From NCBI GenBank assembly GCA_029821875.1, contig JALGXW010000022.1:1-59533 (forward strand): a stretch of DNA of 59,533 bases. The letters run 5' to 3'. Below the pieces are notes generated by a model that was given only the letters and a program-made list of their open reading frames with translations, did no database searches and had not been told where the DNA came from. This DNA is from Candidatus Hebobacterum abditum. GTDB lineage: Bacteria; Armatimonadota; Hebobacteria; Hebobacterales; Hebobacteraceae. Within the stretch, counting starts at the first letter, position 1. The number at the start of each line of letters is the position of its first letter. A program made the translations under genes and the position numbers. Below, piece after piece: positions 32,163 to 40,780 of this stretch.

Positions 32163-34406
32163 TCAGGCGGCCAGCAACTGCCTCAGCCTGGTGTACCTTC
32201 GCGCCGGGCGGTTGTTCCTCACGGCGGTCCAGATGGCCGGGCGGTTGCCGACGAAGACACACTTCTTCTGTGCCCGGGTGAGGCCTGTGTAGAGCAGGTT
32301 GCGCTGCAGCATGATGTACTGGCTCGTGTGGCAGATCATCACAACCGCAGGGTACTCGCTGCCCTGGGCCTTGTGCACCGTCAGCGCGTAGGCCAGCTCG
32401 AGCTCGTCCAGCTCGTCGAACTCGTACCAGGCCGAGTTGTCGAGGAACTGCACCGCGACGGTGCCGGCGGCCGGGTCGATAGAGAGGATCGTCCCCACGT
32501 CGCCGTTGAAGATCTCCTTCGTGTAGTTGTTGACCGTCTGCACGACCCGGTCACCCTCGCGCAGCACTTTCTCGCCCCGACGCGCCTCCTTCGCCTCTTC
32601 CCGCGGCGGGTTGAGGGCCTCCTGCAGCACTCTGTTGAGGTGCACCGTGCCCAGCGTGCGCTTGTTCATGGGCGTGAGCACTTGGATATCCTGGGGCTGG
32701 AAGCCATCGTGGCGCAGCTCCTCGCCGACCAGCTTGGCGATGTGTTGGATGATTGTCTCCTGGTCCGCCTCAGAGAGCAGAGCGCAGTCATCTTCCGGTC
32801 GGGGAGGGATGTGGAACTCCGGCGCGCGTCCGGAGTTGACGCGATAGGCGTTCATCACGATCTGGCTCTCGCGATCCTGGCGGAAGATCTCGGCGAGGCG
32901 GGCCACAGGCACGGTCTTCGAATGGATCAGGTCGCGCAGGACGAGGCCCGGCCCGACGGAGGGGAGCTGATCGACGTCACCGACGAGAATGAGCCGCCCC
33001 TTGTCCGGCACGGCCTGGGCAAGCGCCCACATGAGCTCGATGTCCAGCATCGAGGCCTCGTCCACGATCACCACGTCGGCCTCGAGTGGGTGATCCTCGT
33101 TCCGGCGGAACTCCCAGGCGACGGGATCGATCTCGAGCATCCGATGGATCGTCTGGGCGGGCCGGCCGGTCACCTCGGAGAGCCGCTTGGCGGCGCGGCC
33201 GGTCGGGCTGGCCAGCGCGACGTCACAGCCCGAGGTTTCGAAGAGATCGACGATGGCGCGAGTCACAGTCGTCTTCCCGACGCCGGGCCCGCCCGTGAGC
33301 ACGAGAACCTTATCGGTGAGCGCCAGCTTCACGGCCTCGGCCTGCTGTCGGGAGAGTGCCGCCGTCCCCACCATCCGGTCCCCGCGGAGCCACTCGTCCA
33401 GCGACTCGCCGGCGACCTCGGTCTGAGGCTCCCCCTCCCGCAGCCGCTTCAGGTGCCTGGCGACCTCTCGCTCGGCGCGCCACAGCCGTGGCAGGTAGAC
33501 TGCTTCCGCCGTGCCCTCGGGCGGACGGCCGGGGACGGGTCGCAGTTCTACTCCTTCTTCCACTGAGACCCAGCCGTTCGAGCGTAAGGTGTCGTAGGCG
33601 TCGGCCAGCAGGTCCCCCTCGTCGCACTGGAGCAGGCGGGCAGACTGCTCCAGCAACTGCTCTCTGGGCAGGAAGCAGTGTCCCTGGTGCGCGGCCTCCT
33701 GGAGGGCGTGAGTCATCCCGGTCTGGAGGCGGAAGGGCGATGTAAGCGGGAGCCCGGAAGCGCGGGCAATGCGGTCCGCCGACCTGAAGCCTATCCCCTC
33801 CACCTCCATCGCGAGCTGATAGGGATTGCGCACGACCACCGAGACAGCCTCGTTTCCGTAGTGGCCGTAGATACGTATCGCCTGCGCAGAGCTGACTCCC
33901 ATCCCCTGCAGCCGCACGAGCACGCCCTGCTTGTCATCGATGCGGTGCTGCCGCCAGTGCTCCCCAATCGCCAGGGCCTGCTTCTCGCCGATCCTCTTGA
34001 TCTCCGCGAGTCGCTCGGGCTCCTCATCGAGGACGCGGAGTGTGTCCCCGCCAAATCGCTCCACGATCTGCGCGGCTCGCTTCTCACCGATCCCCTTTAT
34101 CGCCCCACCGGCCAGGAATCGCTGAATCGCCTCCGGTGTGATGGGGCGATCCACGTCATAGCGGGAGAAGCGAAACTGCTCACCGTACTGGGGATGGGTC
34201 GCCCAGTCTCCCCAGAGGCGCACGTCCATCCCCTGGCGCGCCTCCGCCAGGCACCCCACTACGGTCACGACGTCGCCGGCGCCGCTTTGCCCCTCGCCGA
34301 CGCGCACGCGCGCCACCGTCCACCCGTCTTCCTCATTGTGGTGGCGCACCTGCTCGATCGTGCCGGCGAGCTCGCGCAGTTCTTCGCCCGGACCCTCACC
34401 GCTCAT
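32163..34406 (-). CDS. recD2: RecD2-like ATP-dependent 5'-3' DNA helicase
   Basis: A 747-residue SF1B helicase. The N-terminal part (about 1-200) has the RecD2 OB-like region and helix-hairpin-helix segments (GGAIKGIGEKRAAQI and LAEIKRIGEKQALAI). Walker A LTGGPGVGKTTVTRA is near residue 375, Walker B VVIVDEASMLD follows, then LILVGDVDQLPSVGPG. The UvrD-like C-terminal motif ALTVHKAQGSEYP is near residue 690. RecD2 acts in replication-fork and recombination repair, without RecBC partners. It begins with an ATG lacking a clear ribosome-binding site and is followed immediately by a DNA methyltransferase gene, which hints at a repair or defence link. Confidence 0.93.
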   Translation of the reverse strand: MSGEGPGEELRELAGTIEQVRHHNEEDGWTVARVRVGEGQSGAGDVVTVVGCLAEARQGMDVRLWGDWATHPQYGEQFRFSRYDVDRPITPEAIQRFLAGGAIKGIGEKRAAQIVERFGGDTLRVLDEEPERLAEIKRIGEKQALAIGEHWRQHRIDDKQGVLVRLQGMGVSSAQAIRIYGHYGNEAVSVVVRNPYQLAMEVEGIGFRSADRIARASGLPLTSPFRLQTGMTHALQEAAHQGHCFLPREQLLEQSARLLQCDEGDLLADAYDTLRSNGWVSVEEGVELRPVPGRPPEGTAEAVYLPRLWRAEREVARHLKRLREGEPQTEVAGESLDEWLRGDRMVGTAALSRQQAEAVKLALTDKVLVLTGGPGVGKTTVTRAIVDLFETSGCDVALASPTGRAAKRLSEVTGRPAQTIHRMLEIDPVAWEFRRNEDHPLEADVVIVDEASMLDIELMWALAQAVPDKGRLILVGDVDQLPSVGPGLVLRDLIHSKTVPVARLAEIFRQDRESQIVMNAYRVNSGRAPEFHIPPRPEDDCALLSEADQETIIQHIAKLVGEELRHDGFQPQDIQVLTPMNKRTLGTVHLNRVLQEALNPPREEAKEARRGEKVLREGDRVVQTVNNYTKEIFNGDVGTILSIDPAAGTVAVQFLDNSAWYEFDELDELELAYALTVHKAQGSEYPAVVMICHTSQYIMLQRNLLYTGLTRAQKKCVFVGNRPAIWTAVRNNRPARRYTRLRQLLAA

Positions 34407-34469
34407 GTGAGCGGATGTTCGACATGTCGACTGCCCGACCTGCCGGCGGCCTGGAGGTCGTCCCGCGCG

Positions 34470-34910
34470 TCATCGCGCCAACATCTCTACCCGTCCCTCG
34501 GAGGGCATCGCGAAGATCATGCTCCCATCCGCGTGCATCATCTCCAGATATGGCGTCCCGTCGGGCCCCAGCCACATCCGGGCACGCGGCCGTCCGGCCT
34601 CATCGAACAGGGAGATACCCGGCGCCTCTCCTGTCCCCATGACCGGTGCCCCCTCAACCACGATCTCTTCTCCTTCTCTGTTCTTGAGCACGATCTTCGG
34701 CGACGATATCCGTGCTGCTGGCGCCGTCATTCCGAGCACAGCTCTGACCCTCCCCTCGGAGTCCACTAGCTCGAACCGCTGGGCGCGCACGACCTCCTGC
34801 CCAGCCTCGGCTGTCAGCTTCGCACCCTCGGCCGCACCGTGTACGAGCGCGCCGACCGAAGCCAGCACACAGGCCGCTACCACTGCCAGGAGCACTCTCA
34901 CTCTCGCCAT
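34470..34910 (-). CDS. Small secreted protein of unknown function
   Basis: A 146-residue exported protein. MARVRVLLAVVAACVLASVG is a signal peptide, probably cleaved after about residue 27. The mature part has a repeating hairpin pattern of the form L-x-D-x-x-G-R-x-R (FELVDSEGRVRAVLG; ISLFDEAGRPRARMWL; and YLEMMHADGS). The same pattern occurs in the frameshifted gene at 55988-56405, so the two belong to one family. No catalytic residues stand out. GAGGGAG precedes the start. It lies upstream of recD2 on the same strand with 64 bp between. Confidence 0.75.
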   Translation of the reverse strand: MARVRVLLAVVAACVLASVGALVHGAAEGAKLTAEAGQEVVRAQRFELVDSEGRVRAVLGMTAPAARISSPKIVLKNREGEEIVVEGAPVMGTGEAPGISLFDEAGRPRARMWLGPDGTPYLEMMHADGSMIFAMPSEGRVEMLAR

Positions 34911-35005
34911 GGCGATTCTCCCTCAGGCATTCTCGCATCAGCATGGAGTTAGACCAGCAAGGCACTGGTGAAGTTACGCCTCATTTCTTGTCCCCCCCAA
35001 TGCGA

Positions 35006-35033
35006 TCGGGGCAGGAGCGCTCTCCTGCCCCGA
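35006..35033. terminator. Strong stem-loop
   Basis: TCGGGGCAGGAG and CTCCTGCCCCGA form a perfect 12-bp stem with the 4-nt loop CGCT. It lies downstream of the small gene at 35103-35321 on its strand, and before the promoter region of the secreted gene at 34470. It has no U-tract. Confidence 0.6.
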
Positions 35034-35102
35034 CCCAAAGTCTATGTCATCACCCGCCCGTCGGTCCCGCAGCTCGGGCGGAATGGGGTGTGACGTGCCG
35101 CC

Positions 35103-35321
35103 TTATCCAGCTCGCGAGCCGCTCACTCGAAGGGCCCGCCGCCTCAGCAGGGCCTCCAGATCCTGACGCAGACCCGTCGGGATGATGGCATCCAGGAAGA
35201 CACGCCGCCAGGCGGGCTCCATGTTGGCCGCGACTTCTACCAGCAGCGAAACGTCACCGGTCCGCCGCCATGCCGTCATCGCCTCCCTCCAACTCGCAAC
35301 TGTCTCCCCGCTGACTGTCAT
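35103..35321 (-). CDS. Small hypothetical protein
   Basis: A 72-residue predicted protein, MTVSGETVASWREAMTAWRR and so on, ending in an arginine-rich helix (DLEALLRRRALRVSG). It appears largely helical and hydrophilic, with no signal peptide and no family recognised. Support comes from the GGAGAG ribosome-binding site about 9 nt before the ATG and from the strong hairpin after its end. There is no other evidence that it is real. Confidence 0.5.
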   Translation of the reverse strand: MTVSGETVASWREAMTAWRRTGDVSLLVEVAANMEPAWRRVFLDAIIPTGLRQDLEALLRRRALRVSGSRAG

Positions 35322-35342
35322 CGTGGCTGCTCTCCGTTGATG

Positions 35343-35746
35343 TTGCGCGATCCAACGCCAGCATCAGTCTAGCTGACCTGCGTTAGGTGCGCATCAGCCA
35401 TTGCGAGGGTGATGTTCACTGTGACAGACACAGATGTTGTCTTTTCTGTCAAACTCGGCTGCGGCCCCCTGTTTTCGTCCAGCAGAACGGTCGGCGGCTG
35501 GGGGAGAGGGCTTCAGGAAAGAGGCATGGGTGGGTGTCTGGCAATCTCGCGTTCTCTGGCTCGCCAATTGGCCGGCAGACTGACATGCCGCCTGCAGAAA
35601 CGGATTGACAGCGGGTGGTGTGGCTCTAGAATCACATGCAGGCAGCGGCGAGATGGGAGCCAAGCCGGTGTCAGGAACGCCCCCGGGGGCACTGGGCCCC
35701 CCTGTAGGCGGGTGTCCTTGACACCACAGCAAGGAGGGAGACTGGA
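35343..35746 (+). promoter_or_regulatory. Gene-free interval with a consensus promoter and structured leader
   Basis: This stretch of about 400 bp holds no convincing gene on either strand. At 35605-35632 lies TTGACA, a 16-bp spacer and TAGAAT, a strong sigma70-type promoter for the 67-residue gene at 35747. Its transcript would have a leader of about 108 nt. The leader contains a C-run/G-run self-complementary element near 35680-35700 and the hairpin GGTGTC-CTT-GACACC just before the AAGGAGG ribosome-binding site, which could control translation. Nothing else was seen. Confidence 0.65.
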
Positions 35747-35950
35747 ATGCCGAAGACAGCCAAGAGGACGGTTGAGGAGCACAAGCTGGCGAAGAGCCAC
35801 ACGGGACACTCTCAGCACCTCTGCGATCTGGTGGCCAATCGCAAGATGGACCGCGTGGCCGAACTGTCGAAGGGTGCGAAGTACCTCTGTCACATCTGCG
35901 GCCGCGCCGCGGCAAAGGCCGCGAACGTCTGCGAGCCGGTGGAGATCTGA
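35747..35950 (+). CDS. 67-residue zinc-ribbon-like protein
   Basis: A small basic protein beginning MPKTAKRTVEEHKLAKSHTG and ending in a CHICGR-AAAKAANVCEPVEI stretch. Cysteines are near residues 26, 48, 51 and 62, and histidines near 12, 18, 21, 24 and 49, so it could bind zinc or another metal. Expression signals are unusually good for its size: consensus promoter, AAGGAGG at 7-9 nt, and a strong terminator after the stop. This suggests an abundant protein made under some condition. It does not belong to a family I can name. Confidence 0.75.
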   Translation: MPKTAKRTVEEHKLAKSHTGHSQHLCDLVANRKMDRVAELSKGAKYLCHICGRAAAKAANVCEPVEI

Positions 35951-35970
35951 TCCGTCCCCTGTCGGAGGGA

Positions 35971-36002
35971 AGAAGCGGGGCCGCCTCGGCGGCCCCGCTT
36001 CT
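35971..36002 (+). terminator. Intrinsic terminator of the 67-residue gene
   Basis: AGAAGCGGGGCCGCC and its reverse complement GGCGGCCCCGCTTCT are separated by TC, giving about 13 usable base pairs with a small loop. The run GTTCTG follows. It lies 20 bp after the stop codon. Confidence 0.8.
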
Positions 36003-36088
36003 GTTCTGCGCCGAGGGTCGCTGCGCTGCTCCGCAGAAGTCTATCCGCCGACGCCTGTTGGTGAGGCGCGACCTGGGAGAAACTGCCC

Positions 36089-37132
36089 ATGCCTACAATG
36101 CTCGCCGCTGTGCTGCACGACTTCGATGACCTCCGCCTCGAGCAAGTCTCGGTGCCCGAGCCCACGGAGCACGGTGACGTGCTGGTTCGCGTGAAGTCCT
36201 GCGGGATCTGCGCGACGGATTGCAAGGCGGTCAAAGGCATCCGGCGGAACGTGACGTTCCCTGTAGTTGTCGGTCACGAGCCGAGCGGCATTGTGGCGGC
36301 AGTCGGCCCGGGGGTCACGCAGTTCAGAGAGGGAGACGAGGTGATCGTCCAGCCCCTGGGCCATTGCGGTTTGTGCGAGAGCTGCCGCGCGGGCAACACG
36401 CACTACTGCGAGCACGCCTTCGTCACCGGCGGCGACGGACCCGAGGACGTCCGGGATGGCGCCTTCGCCGAGTTCATGCTCACCAAGGAGAGCTCCCTCT
36501 TCCACAAGCCCTCCGGTATCTCGTTTGACGCGGCCGCGGTGGCCGAGCCGCTGGCGGGGGCGTGGAAGGGCGTCGTCCACCACAGCCAGATGCAGCTCGG
36601 CGACGATGTCGTCATCATCGGGACCGGCGGGATCGGCCTGTGCTGCCTGCTGGTGGCAGAGGCCGCCGGCGCGGCGCACCTGCTGGCCATCGACCCTAGC
36701 GAGTACGCTCGCGAGAAGGCCCTATCGCTGGGCGCCACCCGCGCGATCGATCCGACGGAGGGGGATGCGAGGCAGCGCGTCTACGACATCATCCCCCGCG
36801 GCCCAGACCTAGTGGTGGAGGCCGCGGGGGCCGTTGACGCAGTCCGGTTGATGGTCGATCTGCGCCGCCGCGGCACGAGGTGGAATGTCTTCGGCATCAC
36901 CACGCACGAGACGTTCGAGCTCGACGGCGGTCTGACTCACTTCCTCGAGGGACGGATGGACGCGAGCTTCGGGACCACGACCTTAGCCATGATGAAGTCG
37001 ATCCGCCTGATGGCGACGGGCCTCGTGGACACGGAGCAGCTCATCTCCCACCGCTTCCCGCTCTCTCGCATCCACGACGCGCTGGCGGTCATGCAGACAC
37101 CCGAGCGCTCCAAGGTGGTCGTGAGTCCCTGA
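36089..37132 (+). CDS. Zinc-dependent medium-chain alcohol/polyol dehydrogenase
   Basis: A 347-residue cytoplasmic NAD(P)-dependent dehydrogenase. The catalytic zinc site is set by SCGICATD (about residue 37) and the GHEPSG block (63-68). A structural zinc is held by CGLCESCRAGNTHYCEH, four cysteines. The nucleotide site is IIGTGGIGLCCLLVA near residue 174. Threonine or sorbitol dehydrogenases are close relatives; the substrate is probably a sugar alcohol or similar. GGGAG precedes the ATG. It is convergent with the methionine-synthase activation gene. Confidence 0.9.
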   Translation: MPTMLAAVLHDFDDLRLEQVSVPEPTEHGDVLVRVKSCGICATDCKAVKGIRRNVTFPVVVGHEPSGIVAAVGPGVTQFREGDEVIVQPLGHCGLCESCRAGNTHYCEHAFVTGGDGPEDVRDGAFAEFMLTKESSLFHKPSGISFDAAAVAEPLAGAWKGVVHHSQMQLGDDVVIIGTGGIGLCCLLVAEAAGAAHLLAIDPSEYAREKALSLGATRAIDPTEGDARQRVYDIIPRGPDLVVEAAGAVDAVRLMVDLRRRGTRWNVFGITTHETFELDGGLTHFLEGRMDASFGTTTLAMMKSIRLMATGLVDTEQLISHRFPLSRIHDALAVMQTPERSKVVVSP

Positions 37133-37185
37133 ACCCCCTCCCTTCAGGTGTTCCGATTCCAGGCGGATCTGCGGCGGCCGGGCAG

Positions 37186-37869
37186 TCAGGCACTCTCCGC
37201 GTATCGCTCTTGCCAAAGTCGCTCGTCATAGGGCGCCCGGCGGCCGGGGCACCCCTCCCGGGGACAGAGTTGGCAGCTCTCGAAGCTGATCTCGGTGGGG
37301 AAGTGAAGCCCTGACACAGACTTAATCGGAACCATGAGGTAGCTATCGGTGAGGCGGACCCCGATCTTCTCTTGGACGTCGCCGAACACCGAGAAGAGCT
37401 GCTCCTGTTGAGTGATCGGCCAGTCCTCCAACGACCCCGGCGACATTGACGACATCTTCCCGGGGCGGTAGTTCCTCTCGATGTGCTCCCGCACGGCCGC
37501 CGAGGCCGCACCGAGGGCGATGATCCTCATCTCATCCAGCCAGTACTCCTTGATGGGATCGCCCTCGACCCCGGCGATCTCGTCCAGCTCGCGGCCGCAG
37601 GTGGCGATGTACGGAAAGACGCGGTGCGCGTCTTCGAGATTGACGGCGAGCACGCGGCTTGTGAGCTCCACACCGCCGAACTCCACGGTGTTATTCGTCC
37701 GGCTCCCCACATAGCACGTGTCCACAATCGCCTTTGGGTTGGCGACTTCCTGGGCGCGTTCCGCGAGGGCCGCTAGCTCCTCCGCGTCGGCGCTGCGGGG
37801 CTCCACGCGGAAGCGGCGCAGGAGATCGTTCAGCTTCAGTTCGGCCGGGATGTTGGCGAGGACTTCCAT
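37186..37869 (-). CDS. Methionine synthase activation-domain-like protein
   Basis: A 227-residue protein resembling the C-terminal reactivation domain of cobalamin-dependent methionine synthase. LDEMRIIALGAASAAVREHI and a MSPGSLEDWPITQQEQLF block match the SAM-binding core of that domain. The C-terminus has a cysteine-rich end CQLCPREGCPGRRAPYD, seen in stand-alone versions of this family. Its role would be to reduce and methylate an inactive corrinoid protein; no methyltransferase or corrinoid protein is adjacent. The start is uncertain: ATG 37869 is used, and a GTG at 37914 lies upstream. Confidence 0.75.
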   Translation of the reverse strand: MEVLANIPAELKLNDLLRRFRVEPRSADAEELAALAERAQEVANPKAIVDTCYVGSRTNNTVEFGGVELTSRVLAVNLEDAHRVFPYIATCGRELDEIAGVEGDPIKEYWLDEMRIIALGAASAAVREHIERNYRPGKMSSMSPGSLEDWPITQQEQLFSVFGDVQEKIGVRLTDSYLMVPIKSVSGLHFPTEISFESCQLCPREGCPGRRAPYDERLWQERYAESA

Positions 37870-38088
37870 GCTGATTCCCGACTCTTCCTGTGGCCTTGCC
37901 TTCACGGGGCGCACATCGCCTGCGTGCTGTCATATCTTACCCGTATGTCTCAGAGTGCCTGCTTAACTCCGCTTCGCCAGTGTGCCGGCTCGCCCGCAGG
38001 CAGTGATGGTTGCCCCGACGCTAGCAGGGGGCGGCCGCTGGCCGTTCGAATCAACTTCCTGAACTGAGTGACCCAGAAGGGAGACAGC

Positions 38089-39126
38089 ATGCTGAAGATC
38101 GCCTTCGTGGGCGCTGGCTGGTTCGCTCACCACGTCCACGGTCCCGCTCTGGCCAGGTACGCTGAAGAGCATTCCGGCGAAGTCGACTTGGCCGCGGTGT
38201 GTGTGCGCAGGAACGTGGACCGCGCGAGGGACTTCTGTCAGAAGTTCGGCTTCCAGCGCGTCTACGCTGACCTCGACGAGATGCTGGACAAGGAAGGCCC
38301 TGACGCCTGCTGGGTCGTGACGCCTATTGGGGCAACTCGTCAGGTCGCCGGCCACATCATGGAGCGCCGTGTGCCCGTGCTCTTCGAGAAGCCGCCTGGG
38401 GCGACCTTGCAGGAGGCCCAGGAGCTCGCGGAGATCTCCCAGCGAACCGGGACGCCGAACCTGGTCGCCTTCAACCGCAGATGGGCGCCCTGCACCCAGA
38501 AGGCCCTGGACTGGGCGCGCGAGATCGGGTCCACGGAGCACATCTACGCTCGCATGCTTCGGCCGCAGCGCATGGATCGCACCTTCGCCTTCGGCACCGG
38601 CATTCATCTGCTTGACTGTGTTCGCTTCCTCGGAGAAGCCATAGTGGGAGGCCTGATCGCGGCCCGAACCGTGCGCTGGCGTTCAGCCGCCAGCGACGCC
38701 TCGCCTGCCTCAGGGTCGGCGGCGGACCCAGGAGCCGACTCGCCGACAGATGTCTACAACTTCCATGTCGACATGGTCTTCGAGTCGGGGGCCCGCGCCC
38801 GGTGCGACATCCTCCCAGCTTGCGGCATGTTGGAGGAGTCGTACCTCCTGTTCGGCGCGAAGAAGTCAGTGAGCTACTGCTTGCCGTGGTCCGCTGGCTC
38901 GGTCGAGCTGGACGGGAGAGCAGAGGTCTGGGCCGTGGGTGAGGTCCAGGCATCGGGAAAGTGGTCCTTCGCCCCGCACGACGTCTCCGGCGGCTTCTAC
39001 GGAGAGGCGTGCGAGTTCCTCAGCGCGCTGAAGGAAGGGCGTCGTCCGTCGCCATCCGCGGAGGAATCCGTTGTTTCGGTGGCCCTGGCGGCGGCCGTGC
39101 AAGAGGGGCGCGACATTGAGTTCTAG
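38089..39126 (+). CDS. Gfo/Idh/MocA family oxidoreductase
   Basis: A 345-residue NAD(P)-dependent sugar or inositol oxidoreductase. The Rossmann motif IAFVGAGWFAHHVHGPALA starts at residue 4. The catalytic Lys lies in EKPPGA (VLFEKPPGATLQEA), near residue 106, and FGTGIHLLDCVRFLGE holds the catalytic His region. The C-terminal half is the beta-sheet substrate domain. ATG 38089 has AAGGGAG 5-6 nt upstream, while the GTG at 38068 lies before it. Substrates vary widely in this family, so none is assigned. Confidence 0.9.
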   Translation: MLKIAFVGAGWFAHHVHGPALARYAEEHSGEVDLAAVCVRRNVDRARDFCQKFGFQRVYADLDEMLDKEGPDACWVVTPIGATRQVAGHIMERRVPVLFEKPPGATLQEAQELAEISQRTGTPNLVAFNRRWAPCTQKALDWAREIGSTEHIYARMLRPQRMDRTFAFGTGIHLLDCVRFLGEAIVGGLIAARTVRWRSAASDASPASGSAADPGADSPTDVYNFHVDMVFESGARARCDILPACGMLEESYLLFGAKKSVSYCLPWSAGSVELDGRAEVWAVGEVQASGKWSFAPHDVSGGFYGEACEFLSALKEGRRPSPSAEESVVSVALAAAVQEGRDIEF

Positions 39127-39196
39127 GACGACATAGGCGTCGATCCCGGGAAGGGACTGTCCGCACCAGGAAGCCCCCCTCGAGGCGCGTATGTGC

Positions 39197-39202
39197 TAGT
39201 AT
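39197..39202 (+). promoter_or_regulatory. Extended -10 promoter of the H-X9-DG gene
   Basis: TAGTAT preceded by TGC (extended -10 element TGn) lies 43 bp before the start codon. No good -35 box is present. Confidence 0.45.
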
Positions 39203-39244
39203 GCCGTGGTCGGAGAACATACCGATGGGCCAGGAGGACGTGCT

Positions 39245-40606
39245 ATGCGACGCTCGATCTTGGTGATACTGGTCGCCGTATCCCTCAGTGGCCTTGTCGG
39301 CACTGGGGCCGCTGGGCTGGACCGCCCACTTGCGTCACTGGTGCCGCCCGATGTCAGCACCTACACCGAACTGGACCTAGACCGGATGCTGTGGAGGGCG
39401 CCGGAGACGGCGTCACTCGCCGAGGCCTTCGGCCAGATGCAGAGCCCGCGCATGCTGAGCGACCTGTTAGTGGAGCTCGCGGACGCGGAGGACCTCGAGG
39501 AACTCACTCAGGTGCTCGACGTGCTGAGCCAGGCATCGAAGGCCGTCGGGCCCCGCATCGGATGGGCCACCTGGATTCCGGACGTGCAGTCCTTGCTGGG
39601 CGGGATGACGGAGCCCAGCGACCTGGGGGCTGCTCTCTCGATGATCCCCAAGGTGCTGATCGTGGCCGACGTCAGCGACAAGGATATCTTCGACGAACTG
39701 CTCGACGGACTGGCGCAGGAGGTCGGCGTGCCCGCGCTCACCACAGAAGGTGTCGGTGGTACTCGGGTCACCACCTTTGCCGAGGGGATAGTGGCGCTGG
39801 TCCGGGGCGAAGACTGGCTCGCCATCAGCTTCCCCCCGGACCCGGCTCGCATCGCCGCCGATCAGTGGCGGTCTGACGGTCCGAGCTCCCTGTGGTCGAG
39901 TCTCGCCTACCAGGCGGTGATACGGAGGCTCCCCACCGATGCGACTCTGACTGAGTATGTGAGCGCGAGGTCGGTGAAGCAGCTTGTTGGCCTCGCCAAC
40001 CTCCTGGCGCCGGAGGCGCAGCTCTCGTACCCAAGCGACGAGCCACTCGGATCGGCGATGGGCCTGCGCGTTGAATACGTGCAGGGCCGCAGAATGGCGA
40101 CGCTCTACTACACGGCCGATCTCGACGCCTTGCCCCATCTGGTGGACGCGGCGCTGGCACTGCAGGTCGCCTTCATTAGATCGGAACTAGAGAAGGAGCG
40201 CGAAGCCGAGGCGGCCGAGAAATGTGTGGCTAACCTCGAGCTTCTCGGCACAGCGATGGCGGCCTATCTGGACGAGCATGGCGATCGGTTCCCCGACGCC
40301 GAAGGGTGGGTCCACGATCTCGAGCCGTACGTCGATAGGCTGGAGTCTTTCAAGTGCCCCAAGGACGATACGCCCACACTGTCCAGCTACGCCATGAACG
40401 CGGCCCTCAGCGGCAAGTCGCTGGCAGAGCTGGGCGATCCAGCCTCGGTCGTCGTTCTCTACGAGACGGCCAGCCCGGGAGACTCCCCGAGCGGCGGCCC
40501 CGCGGATGTCGTGTCCCCCGCCCGCCACGCCGAAGGGAATCACTACCTGTTCGCCGATGGACACGTCGAGCTGCTGGAGGAGGCGCCGAGCTTCGAGGTG
40601 GAGTGA
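39245..40606 (+). CDS. Exported protein with H-X9-DG domain
   Basis: A 453-residue protein with an N-terminal signal peptide (MRRSILVILVAVSLSGLVGT). The C-terminal region (about 330-453) includes NLELLGTAMAAYLDEHGDRF, CPKDDTPTLSSYAMN and RHAEGNHYLFADGHVELL. The last has the His-nine residues-Asp-Gly pattern of the prepilin-processing-associated H-X9-DG domain. The usual N-terminal prepilin signal is absent, since a Sec-like signal is present instead. The central part has no recognised domain. AGGAGG lies 8 nt upstream of the ATG. The role is unknown; envelope or surface assembly is likely. Confidence 0.75.
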   Translation: MRRSILVILVAVSLSGLVGTGAAGLDRPLASLVPPDVSTYTELDLDRMLWRAPETASLAEAFGQMQSPRMLSDLLVELADAEDLEELTQVLDVLSQASKAVGPRIGWATWIPDVQSLLGGMTEPSDLGAALSMIPKVLIVADVSDKDIFDELLDGLAQEVGVPALTTEGVGGTRVTTFAEGIVALVRGEDWLAISFPPDPARIAADQWRSDGPSSLWSSLAYQAVIRRLPTDATLTEYVSARSVKQLVGLANLLAPEAQLSYPSDEPLGSAMGLRVEYVQGRRMATLYYTADLDALPHLVDAALALQVAFIRSELEKEREAEAAEKCVANLELLGTAMAAYLDEHGDRFPDAEGWVHDLEPYVDRLESFKCPKDDTPTLSSYAMNAALSGKSLAELGDPASVVVLYETASPGDSPSGGPADVVSPARHAEGNHYLFADGHVELLEEAPSFEVE

Positions 40607-40780
40607 TCTGACGCGGAGTCAGGACTGACGCGCCGCTCGCTCGTCGGGCGGAGGGGATTGCTAGCCGCCTCTGTCTCGGCGCCGGCGGCAGGGCGATGAA
40701 GCCGTGGGCGAGACGCCCGGAGATCGGTCGGTGCCGGAAGTGCAGTGCACAGGGCCGCGCGGGCGGCCGAGCTAGGGCCG

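Noticed and set aside
35409-36194. Open frames in the gap between the small gene and the 67-residue gene
   Set aside because: They have no domain and no ribosome-binding site, and they run across the consensus promoter, the small gene and its terminator.
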